From positions 62,001 through 126,000 of the forward strand of contig NZ_JASITE010000002.1 in assembly GCF_030767025.1 (NCBI RefSeq): a stretch of 64,000 bases of DNA, given 5' to 3'. This document shows, one piece after another, positions 41,466 to 50,403 of this stretch. Within the stretch, counting starts at the first letter, position 1; each line of letters starts with the position of its first letter. A program made the position numbers and the translations under genes. A model generated the notes under the pieces. That model did not search any database. It was given only the letters and a program-made list of their open reading frames with translations, and had not been told where the DNA came from. The DNA comes from Nocardia sp. CC227C (lineage in GTDB: Bacteria; Actinomycetota; Actinomycetes; Mycobacteriales; Mycobacteriaceae).

Positions 41466-42439
41466 GACGATTCCCCCGTGACGGCCAGATGCCGCACCTT
41501 CGGGCTCACCAGCAGCGTGAGCAGATCCGCGATCAGGTACACCCCGATGCCGACGGCGGCCATCAGCACGGCCGCCGACTGCACGAACGGGAAGTCGCGC
41601 GCCTCGATGGCGCGCAGCACCTCCTGGGACAGGCCCGGATAGCTGAAGAGCGTCTCCACCACCGCGATTCCGCCGATCAACCCGACCACCGACCCGGCGA
41701 GCGGCTGTATCGACGCCGACACCGCATTGGGTGCGACATGCCGCAGCATCAGCCCCGGCCCGCGAATGCCGTTGAGCCGTGCGGTCCGGATATGCGGCCG
41801 CGCCATGACCTCCGCGGTCTGCGCCCGCACCAGCCGCACCGGATGCGGTGAGAGCCCGATCAGCAGGCACAGCACGGGCAATGCCAGTATCTCCGGGCGA
41901 CTCCACGGGCTCGCGCCGGTCGGCAGCAGCGATACCGCGGGCAGCAGCCGCAGCGACAGCGATACCGTCGCCACCAGCAGGACGCCGAAGACGAAGGGCG
42001 GCACCGATTCCGCGGCCAGCGCCGCCGTGCTGATCAGCCGATCGGTGCGCGACCCGGCCCGCGCCCCGGCCAGCAGCCCGAACGCCACGGCGAGCGGGAT
42101 CAGCAGCGCGACGGTGACGGCCGCCAGGGTGGCGCTGTTGGCCACCCGGCCGAGCAGCACCTCCTCCACCGGCCGCCCCGAGATGAGCGAGGTCCCGAAA
42201 TCGCCCCGGACGAAGCCGGTGAGCCACTCCACGAAGCGCACCGGCGCGGGCCGGTCCAGCCCGAGTTCGGCGCGCACCGCGGCGAGCTGTTCCGGTGTGG
42301 GGTCGCCGCCGCCGGTGCGCGACAGCTTCACCGTGGCCGCGTCCGAATCCAGCGATTCGAACAGGCCGAACACCACGAGCGCGACGGCGAGCAGCACTCC
42401 GAGGCCACCGCCGACGCGCCGCGCGAGATAGCCGAGCAT
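41462..42439 (-). CDS. ABC transporter permease, DppB/NikB type
   Basis: This is a 325-residue inner-membrane permease with about six helices. Family marks are LARRVGGGLGVLLAVALVVF at the N-terminus, RFVEWLTGFVRGDFGTSL, and the EAA-like segment with LNGIRGPGLMLRHVAPNA. It pairs with the permease half of the fused protein to form the channel of a peptide/nickel-family importer. It starts 2 bp after the stop of the substrate-binding lipoprotein gene and overlaps the next gene by 4 bp. The longer open frame to 42751 is a shadow. Confidence 0.9.
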   Translation of the reverse strand: MLGYLARRVGGGLGVLLAVALVVFGLFESLDSDAATVKLSRTGGGDPTPEQLAAVRAELGLDRPAPVRFVEWLTGFVRGDFGTSLISGRPVEEVLLGRVANSATLAAVTVALLIPLAVAFGLLAGARAGSRTDRLISTAALAAESVPPFVFGVLLVATVSLSLRLLPAVSLLPTGASPWSRPEILALPVLCLLIGLSPHPVRLVRAQTAEVMARPHIRTARLNGIRGPGLMLRHVAPNAVSASIQPLAGSVVGLIGGIAVVETLFSYPGLSQEVLRAIEARDFPFVQSAAVLMAAVGIGVYLIADLLTLLVSPKVRHLAVTGESS

Positions 42440-42441
42440 GC

Positions 42442-44037
42442 CTAGGTGGCGAGCCAGGTGGTGGCGTAGTTGGCCCAGTCGTCGGTGCCGGGCACGCCGT
42501 TGCGCACACCCCCGACGTGGTTCTTGGCCGCGTCGGGACGTTTGGCGAAGCTGTGCAGGATGTAGCCGCCCTCGTTCCAGAGCTCTTCCTGGAGTTCGCG
42601 ATACAGCTCCGCACGCCGCCGCGGATCCATGGCGGCACGGGCCTGCGCGAAGGTGGCGTCCCACTCGGGCCGCCGCCAGCCGGTGCCGTTGCTCGGTGAG
42701 GTGCTGGTCATGGTCTGGCCGTAGAAGTAGTCGAGACTGTAGTTCCACCAACCGATATGCGACAGCGGCGCTTTACCGCTGATCTGCGAGAAGTAGGTGT
42801 CGGCCGGTACCGATTCCAGGTTGATGGTGATGCCCGCGGCCTCGGCCTGCTCGGCGAAGAGCGTGGCCGACGCGAGCATGCCCGGCGCGCCGTCGGCCGT
42901 GGGCAGGGTGACGGTCAGATTCTCCTTGCCCGCCGCGCGCAGCAGTTCCCGCGCCCGGTCCGGATCGTAGGAGCGCTGCGGCAGTCCGTCGTGGTAGAAC
43001 GGCGCGCCCTTGCCGTAGATGTCATTGCCGACCTCGGCGTAGCCGTAGTACACCGCGTCCACCATGGCCTGCCGGTCCACCGCCAGTCGCATGGCCTGAC
43101 GGACCCGCACATCGTCGAACGGTGGTGTGTCCACCCGCATCTGGAACGCGCCCATCAGCCCGGCGGGCGGAACCACCACGGTGGTGTCGGGATCGTCGGA
43201 CAGCGTGCGCGCCTGGAGGTACGAGATCTCGTGCACCACATCGGCTTCCCCGGACAGGAAGGCGTTGACCCGCGCCTCGGTCTCGGCGATCTGGATGATC
43301 TCGACCTCGTCGAGCAGCGGACGTCCGTCCCAGTAGCGCTCGTTGCGGCGCAGCAGCGTCCGGTCCCCGGGGGACCACCGCTCCAGTGCGAACGGGCCGG
43401 TGCCCACCGGCAGCACGGAGCCGTCGATGGCCCCGGTGCCGTCCTTGACGATGTAGCAGTACCAGCCAGCCAGCACCGAACCGAAGTCGGCCAGCGGGGT
43501 TTTCATCGCGACCAGCACGTCGAGGTCGCCGTCGGCCCGGCTGCGGGACATATCGACCACCGAGAGGTCGCCGGAGGACTTCTTGGCCGGATCGAGCATG
43601 CGCTCGAAACTCCACAGCACATCCCGCGAGGTCAGTGGCGCGCCGTCGCTGAAGACCACCCCCGGTCGCAACCGGATGCGCCACTCGCTGCCGTCGGCGT
43701 TCGGTTCCAGCGACTCCGCGAGCCGGTAGCGCAGGGTCAGGTCGTTGTTGTACGCGACCAGCTTGTCCCACACGTTCTTCGACACCGCGCCGCCCGCCGA
43801 ACTCCCCGCCTCGTGCGGATCGAGCACATCGGAACTCGCGGAGCGGCCCGCGATCACCGACCGCAGCCGCCCGCCGGTGCGCGGCGGCCCGTCCGGCGCA
43901 CCCGCCGGGCCGGTCTCGCTGCCGCAGCCCGCGAGCACGCCGGTGCCGCCCAGCGCGACCGCGCCGAGTGCGCCCATGCCGCCGAGCAGGAATCGCCGCC
44001 GACCGAAGCCGGGCCGGGCTGGTGTGTAGTTGTTCAT
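42442..44037 (-). CDS. ABC transporter substrate-binding lipoprotein, SBP family 5
   Basis: This is a 531-residue extracytoplasmic solute receptor of the peptide/nickel family (SBP_bac_5). The N-terminus has a twin-arginine motif (GRRRFLLGG) and lipobox VLAGC. Family segments include RLRPGVVFSDGAPLTSRDVL, VGTGPFALERWSPGD and QAMRLAVDRQAMVDAVYYGY. ATG 44037 is preferred because GAGG abuts the ATG at 44043 too closely. A cobalamin riboswitch occupies its leader, so expression should fall when adenosylcobalamin is plentiful. Riboswitch-controlled transporters of this family are usually predicted to import cobalt, free or chelated; that is the most likely cargo here, though not proven. Confidence 0.9.
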   Translation of the reverse strand: MNNYTPARPGFGRRRFLLGGMGALGAVALGGTGVLAGCGSETGPAGAPDGPPRTGGRLRSVIAGRSASSDVLDPHEAGSSAGGAVSKNVWDKLVAYNNDLTLRYRLAESLEPNADGSEWRIRLRPGVVFSDGAPLTSRDVLWSFERMLDPAKKSSGDLSVVDMSRSRADGDLDVLVAMKTPLADFGSVLAGWYCYIVKDGTGAIDGSVLPVGTGPFALERWSPGDRTLLRRNERYWDGRPLLDEVEIIQIAETEARVNAFLSGEADVVHEISYLQARTLSDDPDTTVVVPPAGLMGAFQMRVDTPPFDDVRVRQAMRLAVDRQAMVDAVYYGYAEVGNDIYGKGAPFYHDGLPQRSYDPDRARELLRAAGKENLTVTLPTADGAPGMLASATLFAEQAEAAGITINLESVPADTYFSQISGKAPLSHIGWWNYSLDYFYGQTMTSTSPSNGTGWRRPEWDATFAQARAAMDPRRRAELYRELQEELWNEGGYILHSFAKRPDAAKNHVGGVRNGVPGTDDWANYATTWLAT

Positions 44038-44071
44038 CGCCATCCTCGTGGGTGTGCTCCCGTTACCGCCG

Positions 44072-44222
44072 GCGCAGGTATCCTGGCTCCCGGATCGACG
44101 CTCTCCACCGGCCTTCCAACCTGGGCAGGTCGTGGCCGTATTCGGCGGATCGCTCCTCGGTGACAGTTGCGGGACAGCCCCGGATTCACACCGGTGTTCC
44201 CTGCGTCGGGTCAGACCATACC
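44072..44222 (-). ncRNA. Cobalamin (B12) riboswitch
   Basis: Read on the minus strand, the leader contains the conserved cobalamin aptamer in order: GGGAACACCGGTGTGAATCC, GGGGCTGTCCCGCAACTGT, then downstream GGAGCCAGGATACCTGC. Spacing and order match the standard class. The aptamer ends about 35 nt before the lipoprotein start codon. It should repress the transporter operon when coenzyme B12 binds, by translational or transcriptional control of the short region 44038-44071. Confidence 0.95.
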
Positions 44223-44327
44223 GTTCGGTCAGTCGCCGCCGGTGCGTCGGTATGCGGCGAAATCCCCGACCCCCGCGGTTTCCCCACTATGCTCAGCCGC
44301 GATACCGACCAGCGGGGAGGGTGAGCA

Positions 44328-44978
44328 CTGGACGCCCTGTGGAGTTTCATCGTCGACCACCGCCATCAACTGATGACGGATTCGTATCTGCACGTCTCCG
44401 CGGTGGTGCAGGCCATCGCCATCGCCTCGGTGGTGGCGGTGCTGATCGGCGCGCTGGTGCACCGCAGCCCGCTGGGGTCGGCGGCGGCGACCGCCACCGC
44501 GAGCATCATTCTGACCATTCCGTCGTTCGCGCTGCTCGGGATACTGATTCCCGTTCTGGGACTTGGTGTTCCGCCGACCATCACCGCACTGGTGCTGTAC
44601 GCGCTGCTGCCGATCCTGCGCAACACCATCGTGGGACTGTCCGCGGTGGACCCGGCGGTGACCGACGCCGCGCGAGGCGTGGGGATGAACCGGCTGCGGG
44701 TGCTGGCACGGATCGAACTGCCGCTGGCCTGGCCCGCCATTCTCGCGGGCATGCGGATCAGCACCCAGATGATCATGGGCATTCTCGCCATCGCCGCCTA
44801 CGCCAAGGGGCCGGGCCTGGGCAACCTCATCTTCTCGGGGCTGGCCCGGCTGGGCACGCCGACGGCGGTGCCGCAGGCGCTCACCGGCACCGTGCTCATC
44901 GTCGTGCTGGCCCTGCTGCTCGACGCACTCCTCGTCCTCGCCGGGCGACTGACCACATCCGGGGGTATCCGTGCCTGA
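44328..44978 (+). CDS. Osmoprotectant (glycine betaine/choline) ABC permease, first subunit
   Basis: This is a 216-residue permease of the OpuB/OpuC/ProW type with five to six helices. DPAVTDAARGVGMNRLRVLA and RIELPLAWPAILAGMRIST form the EAA loop contacting the ATPase. The family N-terminus (DALWSFIVDHRHQLMTDSYL) lies upstream of the first ATG (44373). In that frame the only possible start near a ribosome-binding site is CTG 44328, 7 nt after GGGGAGG (44314-44320); an in-frame stop sits just before it. I therefore call a rare CTG start. It is the first of four overlapping genes and is divergent from the riboswitch operon. Confidence 0.8.
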   Translation: MDALWSFIVDHRHQLMTDSYLHVSAVVQAIAIASVVAVLIGALVHRSPLGSAAATATASIILTIPSFALLGILIPVLGLGVPPTITALVLYALLPILRNTIVGLSAVDPAVTDAARGVGMNRLRVLARIELPLAWPAILAGMRISTQMIMGILAIAAYAKGPGLGNLIFSGLARLGTPTAVPQALTGTVLIVVLALLLDALLVLAGRLTTSGGIRA

Positions 44979-46152
44979 CACCAGCAGTGCCGAACCGGCC
45001 GTCTCCGGGGCCGAGATCGTGCTCGACGCCGTCACCAAGCACTATCCGGGGCAGCGCGATCCGGCGGTCGACCAGGTCTCCATGACCATTCCGGCCGGTG
45101 AGACGGTGGTGCTGGTGGGGCCGTCGGGCTGCGGCAAGACCACCACCATGCGCATGATCAACCGGCTCATCGAACCCAGTTCGGGCACCATCACCATCGA
45201 CGGGCGCGACACCGCGGCGGTGAACCCGGATCGGCTGCGCCGCGGCATCGGCTACTCCATCCAGCAGGCCGGACTCTTCCCGCATCTCACGGTGGCACGG
45301 AATGTGGCCACCGTCCCCGGCCTGATCGGCTGGGACCGCACCCGCATCGCCGAGCGCGTCGACGAGATGCTCGAGCTGGTCGGGCTCGACCCGGACACCT
45401 TCCGCGACCGCTATCCGCGCCAGCTGTCGGGCGGTCAGCAGCAGCGGGTGGGCGTGGCGCGGGCGCTGGCCGCCGATCCGCCGGTGCTGCTCATGGACGA
45501 GCCGTTCGGCGCGGTCGACCCCATCACCCGCGGCCTGCTCCAGGACGAATTGCTGCGGCTGCAAGCCGAATTGCGCAAGACCATCGTTTTCGTCACCCAC
45601 GATTTCAACGAGGCGGTCAAGCTCGGCGACCGTATCGCCGTGCTGGGCAATCGATCCCGCATCCTGCAATACGACACCCCGGCCGCGATCCTGGCCGAAC
45701 CGGCCGATGAGACCGTGGCCGGGTTCGTGGGCGCGGACGCCGCGCTCAAACAGCTCACCCTGACCCGGGTCGCGGACGTGGATCTGGGCGACTGCCCCAC
45801 CGCGGCGGAGAGCTCCTCGGTCGACCTGCTGCGCGACACGCTCGCCAAGGGCCGGCGCGACTTCGGCCTGATCCTCGACGACCACAGCCGCCCGCTGCGC
45901 TGGGTCACCCTCCCCCAGCTCGCGCACGCGACCTCGCTGCGAGAGGTGGGAACGCCGGTGGGCGAGGCGGTTTCGCTGCGATCCACATTGCAGGAGGCGC
46001 TGGAGGCGCTGCTGGCCGACAGCACCGCCAATGCCGTCGTCACCGGCCGCCGGGGCGCGTACGCGGGGCTGATCACCATCGACACGCTGGTCGCGCACCT
46101 GTCCGCCATCCGCACCGCGCACGCGCGCGCCGACGCGGGAGATTCGGCGTGA
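44971..46152 (+). CDS. Osmoprotectant ABC transporter ATPase with CBS domains (ProV/OpuCA type)
   Basis: This is a 393-residue ATP-binding subunit. Walker A is GPSGCGKTT, the signature LSGGQQQRVGVARAL, and Walker B VLLMDEPFGAVD. The Q-loop region YSIQQAGLFPHLTV is typical of the glycine betaine/choline branch. The C-terminal 120 residues form a CBS-domain pair (DFGLILDDHSRPLRWVTL and AVVTGRRGAYAGLITIDTL) thought to sense ionic strength in OpuA/OpuC. GTG 44971 overlaps the previous gene by 8 bp and the stop overlaps the next start. Confidence 0.9.
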   Translation: MPDTSSAEPAVSGAEIVLDAVTKHYPGQRDPAVDQVSMTIPAGETVVLVGPSGCGKTTTMRMINRLIEPSSGTITIDGRDTAAVNPDRLRRGIGYSIQQAGLFPHLTVARNVATVPGLIGWDRTRIAERVDEMLELVGLDPDTFRDRYPRQLSGGQQQRVGVARALAADPPVLLMDEPFGAVDPITRGLLQDELLRLQAELRKTIVFVTHDFNEAVKLGDRIAVLGNRSRILQYDTPAAILAEPADETVAGFVGADAALKQLTLTRVADVDLGDCPTAAESSSVDLLRDTLAKGRRDFGLILDDHSRPLRWVTLPQLAHATSLREVGTPVGEAVSLRSTLQEALEALLADSTANAVVTGRRGAYAGLITIDTLVAHLSAIRTAHARADAGDSA

Positions 46153-46898
46153 CCGCGCGGGCCGAGCGGCGCGCCGAACGCATCCGGCTGGTGGCCCAAC
46201 CGCTGCTCGCGGTGGCGCTGAGCGTGGGGGTGCTGGTGTGGGCCTTCGCACGCGAACTCACGGCGACGCAGCGCGCCAGCCTCACCGCGACCAATATCGC
46301 CACCGTCACCTGGCAGCACATCCTCATCACCGTGACCGTGGTCGCGATCGTCATCGCCATCGCCGTACCGCTGGGCACCCTGCTCACCCGCCCCCGATTC
46401 CGGCGTCTCACACCGCTGTTCGTCGGCCTCGCGAATATCGGCGCGGCGGCCCCGGCGATCGGCCTCATCGTGCTGTTCTATCTGATCACCCGCACCACCG
46501 GCTTCTGGATCGGGGTCGCCCCGATCGTGCTGCTGTCGCTGCTTCCGGTGCTGCGCAACACCATCCTTGGCTACGACGAGGTCGATCCGGCGATCGTCGA
46601 CGCCGGTCGCGGCCAGGGCATGTCGGCGGCGACGGTGTTGCGGCGCATCGAATTCCCGCTCGCGGTGCCCTACATTCTGGCGGGCCTGCGCACCTCGCTG
46701 GTGCTGGCGGTGGGCACGGCCACACTGTCGTTCCTGGTGAGCGCGGGCGGGCTGGGCATTCTCATCGACACCGGCTACAAACTGCGCGACAACGTCACGC
46801 TCTGGGTGGGCGCGCTGCTCGCGGTGGCGCTGGCCCTGTTCATCGACTGGCTGGGCGCGCTGGCCGAACGGTTCCTCGGGCCGAGGGGGTTGCGGTGA
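46149..46898 (+). CDS. Osmoprotectant ABC permease, second subunit
   Basis: This is a 249-residue permease homologous to the first gene of the operon. Hydrophobic helices span the length after a basic N-terminus. The EAA loop reads PAIVDAGRGQGMSAATVLRR then IEFPLAVPYILAGLRTSL. GTG 46149 overlaps the ATPase stop (GTGA) and its own stop overlaps the receptor start. With the 44328-44978 subunit it should form a heterodimeric channel. Confidence 0.9.
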   Translation: MTARAERRAERIRLVAQPLLAVALSVGVLVWAFARELTATQRASLTATNIATVTWQHILITVTVVAIVIAIAVPLGTLLTRPRFRRLTPLFVGLANIGAAAPAIGLIVLFYLITRTTGFWIGVAPIVLLSLLPVLRNTILGYDEVDPAIVDAGRGQGMSAATVLRRIEFPLAVPYILAGLRTSLVLAVGTATLSFLVSAGGLGILIDTGYKLRDNVTLWVGALLAVALALFIDWLGALAERFLGPRGLR

Positions 46899-47878
46899 AC
46901 GGCAGGATTCGGCGCGGCTGCACGGCCGTGCTGCTCGCACTCGGAATGCTCGCGGCGGCCTGCGGATTGGAGGCGGGCAGCGCGGTGCCGCTGCGCGTGC
47001 AGCCCGGCTCCATCCGGCCCGTCCCCGCCCTGGAGGGCGTCCCGATCACGGTCGGTTCCAAGGACTTCACCGAGCAGATCATTCTCGGCTACCTCATCGA
47101 GTTCGCGCTGTCGGCGGCCGGGGCGCAGGTGCGCGACCTCACCAATATCGTCGGCTCCAACAGTCTGCGCGACGCGCAGGAACGCGGGCAGATCGATATC
47201 GCCTACGACTACACCGGGACGGGCTGGATCAACTACCTGGGCAACGAGATCCCGGTGCCGGGTTCACGGGAGCAGTTCGAGGCGGTGCGCGACGCCGATC
47301 TGGCCGCGCACGGCATGATCTGGGCGGCACTGGCTCCCATGAACAACACCTATGCGATCGCGACCAGCGCCCGCACCGCCGAGGAGACCGGGGTGACCAC
47401 CCTGTCCGACTACGCGGCGCTGGCCGCCGCCGATCCAGCCGCGGCCGCCACCTGCGTCGGCACCGAATTCAATGTGCGCCAGGACGGTTTCCCCGGGATG
47501 ACGCGCACCTACGGCATCGACGCCGGGCGGGTGCCGAAGCAGATCGTGCAGGACGCGCTCGTCTACCAGGCCGTCGCCGATGCCCGCCAATGCCGCTTCG
47601 GGTCCGTCGCCGCCACCGACGGCCGCATTCCCGCGCTGGATTTGCGGCTGCTCACCGATGATCGCGGCTTCTTCCCGACCTACAATGCGGCCCTGGTCAT
47701 GCGGGAGGATTTCGCCACGGCGCATCCGGAGGTGATCGAGGTGCTGACGCCGATCTCGCGACTGCTCACCAACGAGACCATCACCGAACTGAACCGGCAG
47801 GTGGACGTGGAGGGCCGGGAGCCGGCGCAGGTGGCGCGCGCGTGGATGGCGGCGCGGGGGTTCGTCACCATCGGGTGA
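46895..47878 (+). CDS. Osmoprotectant-binding lipoprotein (ProX/OpuCC type)
   Basis: This is a 327-residue receptor lipoprotein; the lipobox is LAAAC at about residue 23. The mature domain starts with PITVGSKDFTEQIILGYLIE, the hallmark of OpuAC/ProX-type quaternary-amine receptors, and continues with DIAYDYTGTGWINYLG and FPTYNAALVMREDF. Tyr and Trp residues in these segments probably form the aromatic cage around glycine betaine, choline or a similar compound. GTG 46895 overlaps the permease stop codon. Its stop is 1 bp from that of the convergent hydrolase gene. Confidence 0.92.
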   Translation: MNGRIRRGCTAVLLALGMLAAACGLEAGSAVPLRVQPGSIRPVPALEGVPITVGSKDFTEQIILGYLIEFALSAAGAQVRDLTNIVGSNSLRDAQERGQIDIAYDYTGTGWINYLGNEIPVPGSREQFEAVRDADLAAHGMIWAALAPMNNTYAIATSARTAEETGVTTLSDYAALAAADPAAAATCVGTEFNVRQDGFPGMTRTYGIDAGRVPKQIVQDALVYQAVADARQCRFGSVAATDGRIPALDLRLLTDDRGFFPTYNAALVMREDFATAHPEVIEVLTPISRLLTNETITELNRQVDVEGREPAQVARAWMAARGFVTIG

Positions 47879-47879
47879 G

Positions 47880-49451
47880 TCAGGCCGGATCGAACGGCGA
47901 GCGGTCCATCGCGCAGCGGGTGTCCGCCGGGGGCAGTTCGCCGGTGAACAGATACTCCCGCTTCACCCGTTCGGCGCAGGTGCTGGGCACATACATACTG
48001 CTGTGCCCCGTCCCCTCGACCACCACCACGCGGGCGTCGGCCAGCTGTGCGGCGCCCGCGTACGCGCCCGCCAGCGGTGTGGCCGGATCGAATCGGCTGT
48101 TGAGCACCAGGATCGGGGCGGCGGTGCGGCGGTTCCAGGGGCCGGTGTAGCGGTCGGCGTCCTGTGCCTGCCAGAACGCGCAGGCCATCATGTCGAAGAC
48201 GCCGATGCGGCCGAAGTACGGCACCCGCCGGTCCTCGGTGACGGCGGCGCGGCTGTACACCGCCGGGTCGGTGGGCACCGTGCTGTCCACGCACTGGGTG
48301 GTGAAGAACGCCTCCGTGCGATTGCCGGTGTAGTTCGCACCGCCGGAGATCGGCGCGATGCCCGGCAGGCCGAAGACGGAGTCGAACAGCGATTGCAGCA
48401 GTTCGGCCAGTGCCGGATAGGTCGACGGGCGCGCAAGGCCGGCCGCCGCGTTGACGATCGCGGAGTAGGTCCAGGTGTATCCGTTCAGCTGGATGGGCGC
48501 GAAGCGCGCCCGTTCGGCGATCACCCGCCACTTGAGCCCCGGGAACCCGGCGGAGAAGGCGCAATTCGGCCCGGCCTGCTCGCACTGCCGCAGAAAGGCG
48601 TCGAAGGTCTCCGCCATACCGGTGGCCACGTCCTGGCGGGCGTCCAGCGGAACGGTGTCCCCCTGCGTCCCGTGGCCAGTGGCGCTGCCCTGGAAGTCCA
48701 TGGATCCGTCGAACGCCATGGCCCGGACGCGCCCGGGGAACATATTGGCGTAGGTGGCGCCGAGCTGGGTGCCGTAGGAGATGCCGTGGTAGGTCAGTCG
48801 CTCGTCACCGACGGCCCGCCGCAGCAGCTCCAGGTCCCGCGCGGTGTTCGCGGTCGAGGCATGGTTCAGGATCGGACCCGCCGACCGCGCACAGCGCTCG
48901 GCGAATTCCCGATTGTAGGAATAGAATTCGGCCTCTCCGGCCGGATCCCCGGGCATCTGCGGGAACGCGCCCAGGAACGCCAGCTGCTCATCGGTATTCG
49001 GGAAGCACCGAGCCGCCGCGCTGCGCGCCACCGCTCGCGGGTCCCACGAGACGATGTCGAAGCGCGCCCGCAGCTCCGCGGAGAACAGCCACGGCCAGCG
49101 GGCCCGGTCCCGCAGCCGGTCGACTCCGGACGCGCCGGGGCCGCCGAAGTTGACGAACAGCGTGCCGATGCGGGCATCCGGATCGGCGGCGGGCAGTTCG
49201 ATCACGGCCAGTTCGATGCGCTCATCGTGCGGCCGGTGGTAGTCCAGTGGCACCGCCGCGCTCGCGCACCGGAATCCGTCGCCGCAGTCGTTCCAGCGCA
49301 GCACCGGCGTTTCCGCCGCCTCGGCGAGCTCGTCGACATAGCTGTCGACGGCGTCGGCCGCGGCGGGCACCGGCACCGCACCCAGCCCGGCCAGCACCGC
49401 CACCAGGGCGACAATCCACGGGAATCTGCTGCGCCCCAACCGCGAAACCAC
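47880..49451 (-). CDS. Exported alpha/beta-hydrolase peptidase (SlpD/Hip1-like)
   Basis: This is a 523-residue secreted serine hydrolase related to tripeptidyl aminopeptidases of actinobacteria and to mycobacterial Hip1/CaeA. The signal segment is WIVALVAVLAGLGAVPVPAA. The oxyanion strand is FVNFGGPGASGVD, the nucleophile serine is in YHGISYGTQLGATY (about residue 224), the acid in LVLNSRFDPATPL and the histidine in VEGTGHSSM. The C-terminal TAP-like domain is present. GTG 49451 is chosen because GGAAGG lies 6 nt upstream; the frame extends to 49472. It is probably involved in envelope protein processing. Confidence 0.88.
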   Translation of the reverse strand: MVSRLGRSRFPWIVALVAVLAGLGAVPVPAAADAVDSYVDELAEAAETPVLRWNDCGDGFRCASAAVPLDYHRPHDERIELAVIELPAADPDARIGTLFVNFGGPGASGVDRLRDRARWPWLFSAELRARFDIVSWDPRAVARSAAARCFPNTDEQLAFLGAFPQMPGDPAGEAEFYSYNREFAERCARSAGPILNHASTANTARDLELLRRAVGDERLTYHGISYGTQLGATYANMFPGRVRAMAFDGSMDFQGSATGHGTQGDTVPLDARQDVATGMAETFDAFLRQCEQAGPNCAFSAGFPGLKWRVIAERARFAPIQLNGYTWTYSAIVNAAAGLARPSTYPALAELLQSLFDSVFGLPGIAPISGGANYTGNRTEAFFTTQCVDSTVPTDPAVYSRAAVTEDRRVPYFGRIGVFDMMACAFWQAQDADRYTGPWNRRTAAPILVLNSRFDPATPLAGAYAGAAQLADARVVVVEGTGHSSMYVPSTCAERVKREYLFTGELPPADTRCAMDRSPFDPA

Positions 49452-49722
49452 ACCGAGCCTTCCGAGCACCAACCGACAACTGCCCGCACCACCCTGCCAC
49501 AGGGTGCGTGACGGCGGGAATCCCGCTGGAAACCAGGGGCACTCAGGCCAGGGAGAGGAAGAGCTTCTCCATCTCCCGAGCTACCAGGGCTGCGCGCCGC
49601 GCTCACGGCACTCGGCGGCTGAGCATCCCCGCGCCGGGACGCTTCGCGGACGGGTTACTCCCCACAGTGGGAAGAACCGACAATTGCTGCGAACGAACCG
49701 GATCGCGAGACGAGGAGATGCG

Positions 49723-50112
49723 ATGGACAGTGCGGAACGAGCAGACCTGCGATCGCCTGCCGACGCGGCGCGCGAGCAGATCGACCAGGTTGTCGACGCA
49801 CTCGGCGATCAGCAGACCCGACTCGCCGAGATCCATCAGCGGCTGAACACCCTCCGGTGCACCGCGGAGTCGGCGGATGGCCTGGTGGAGGTCACCGTCG
49901 ACGCGACCGGCGTCCTCACCGACGTGCGCTTCGATGCCGACGCCCGGCGAATCTCGCTGGAACAGCTGGGCACCGCCGTGGCCGCGGCCGGCCGCGAGGC
50001 ATCCAAGCGAGCACAGGCCCGCACCTGGGAGCTGATGGCATCCTTCGCACCCTCCACCGGCCAGCTGCCCACAGCCGCCGGAATGGTTCCCGGCGCACCG
50101 AACTTCGGGTAA
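49723..50112 (+). CDS. YbaB/EbfC-family protein
   Basis: This is a 129-residue YbaB/EbfC-type protein: a coiled-coil N-terminal helix (REQIDQVVDALGDQQTRLAE), then the hairpin LVEVTVDATGVLTDVRFDAD and a C-terminal helix. EbfC members bind DNA as tweezer-shaped dimers. In actinobacteria, diverged copies of this type are often found near WXG100/ESX genes, but none is adjacent here. GAGGAG 5 nt before ATG fixes the start. The 250 bp upstream and 291 bp downstream contain no gene I can support. Confidence 0.85.
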   Translation: MDSAERADLRSPADAAREQIDQVVDALGDQQTRLAEIHQRLNTLRCTAESADGLVEVTVDATGVLTDVRFDADARRISLEQLGTAVAAAGREASKRAQARTWELMASFAPSTGQLPTAAGMVPGAPNFG

Positions 50113-50403
50113 TCGACCGGAACGCGCTGCGCGCCACTGAACCCACCGGTCGGATGAGCTGCCCGCCCTGACCCCCGGCATCTCACCACCACGACCGGGC
50201 GGACTGGATCCGCCGCCGGTCCCCCTCAGCTGTTCGCGAAAGGCCGGACCTGCCCTCAATCCCGGGGAGTCGCCCCCTCGGGGCGCGATCATCGTCTACC
50301 GTGATCCGACAACTCGGGCACCAGCTTCCGGGCACACCCGTTCCGGTGCGGTGCCGTACGCTCTCGCGGCCATAAGCCGCTGCGGACCCGGGAGGTGCCC
50401 GTC

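Noticed and set aside
41466..42638. N-terminal 391 codons of the long frame that continues into the fused transporter
   Set aside because: This part is out of frame with the DppB-type permease gene and has shadow composition; the true start is the ATG at 41465 with an ATGA overlap.
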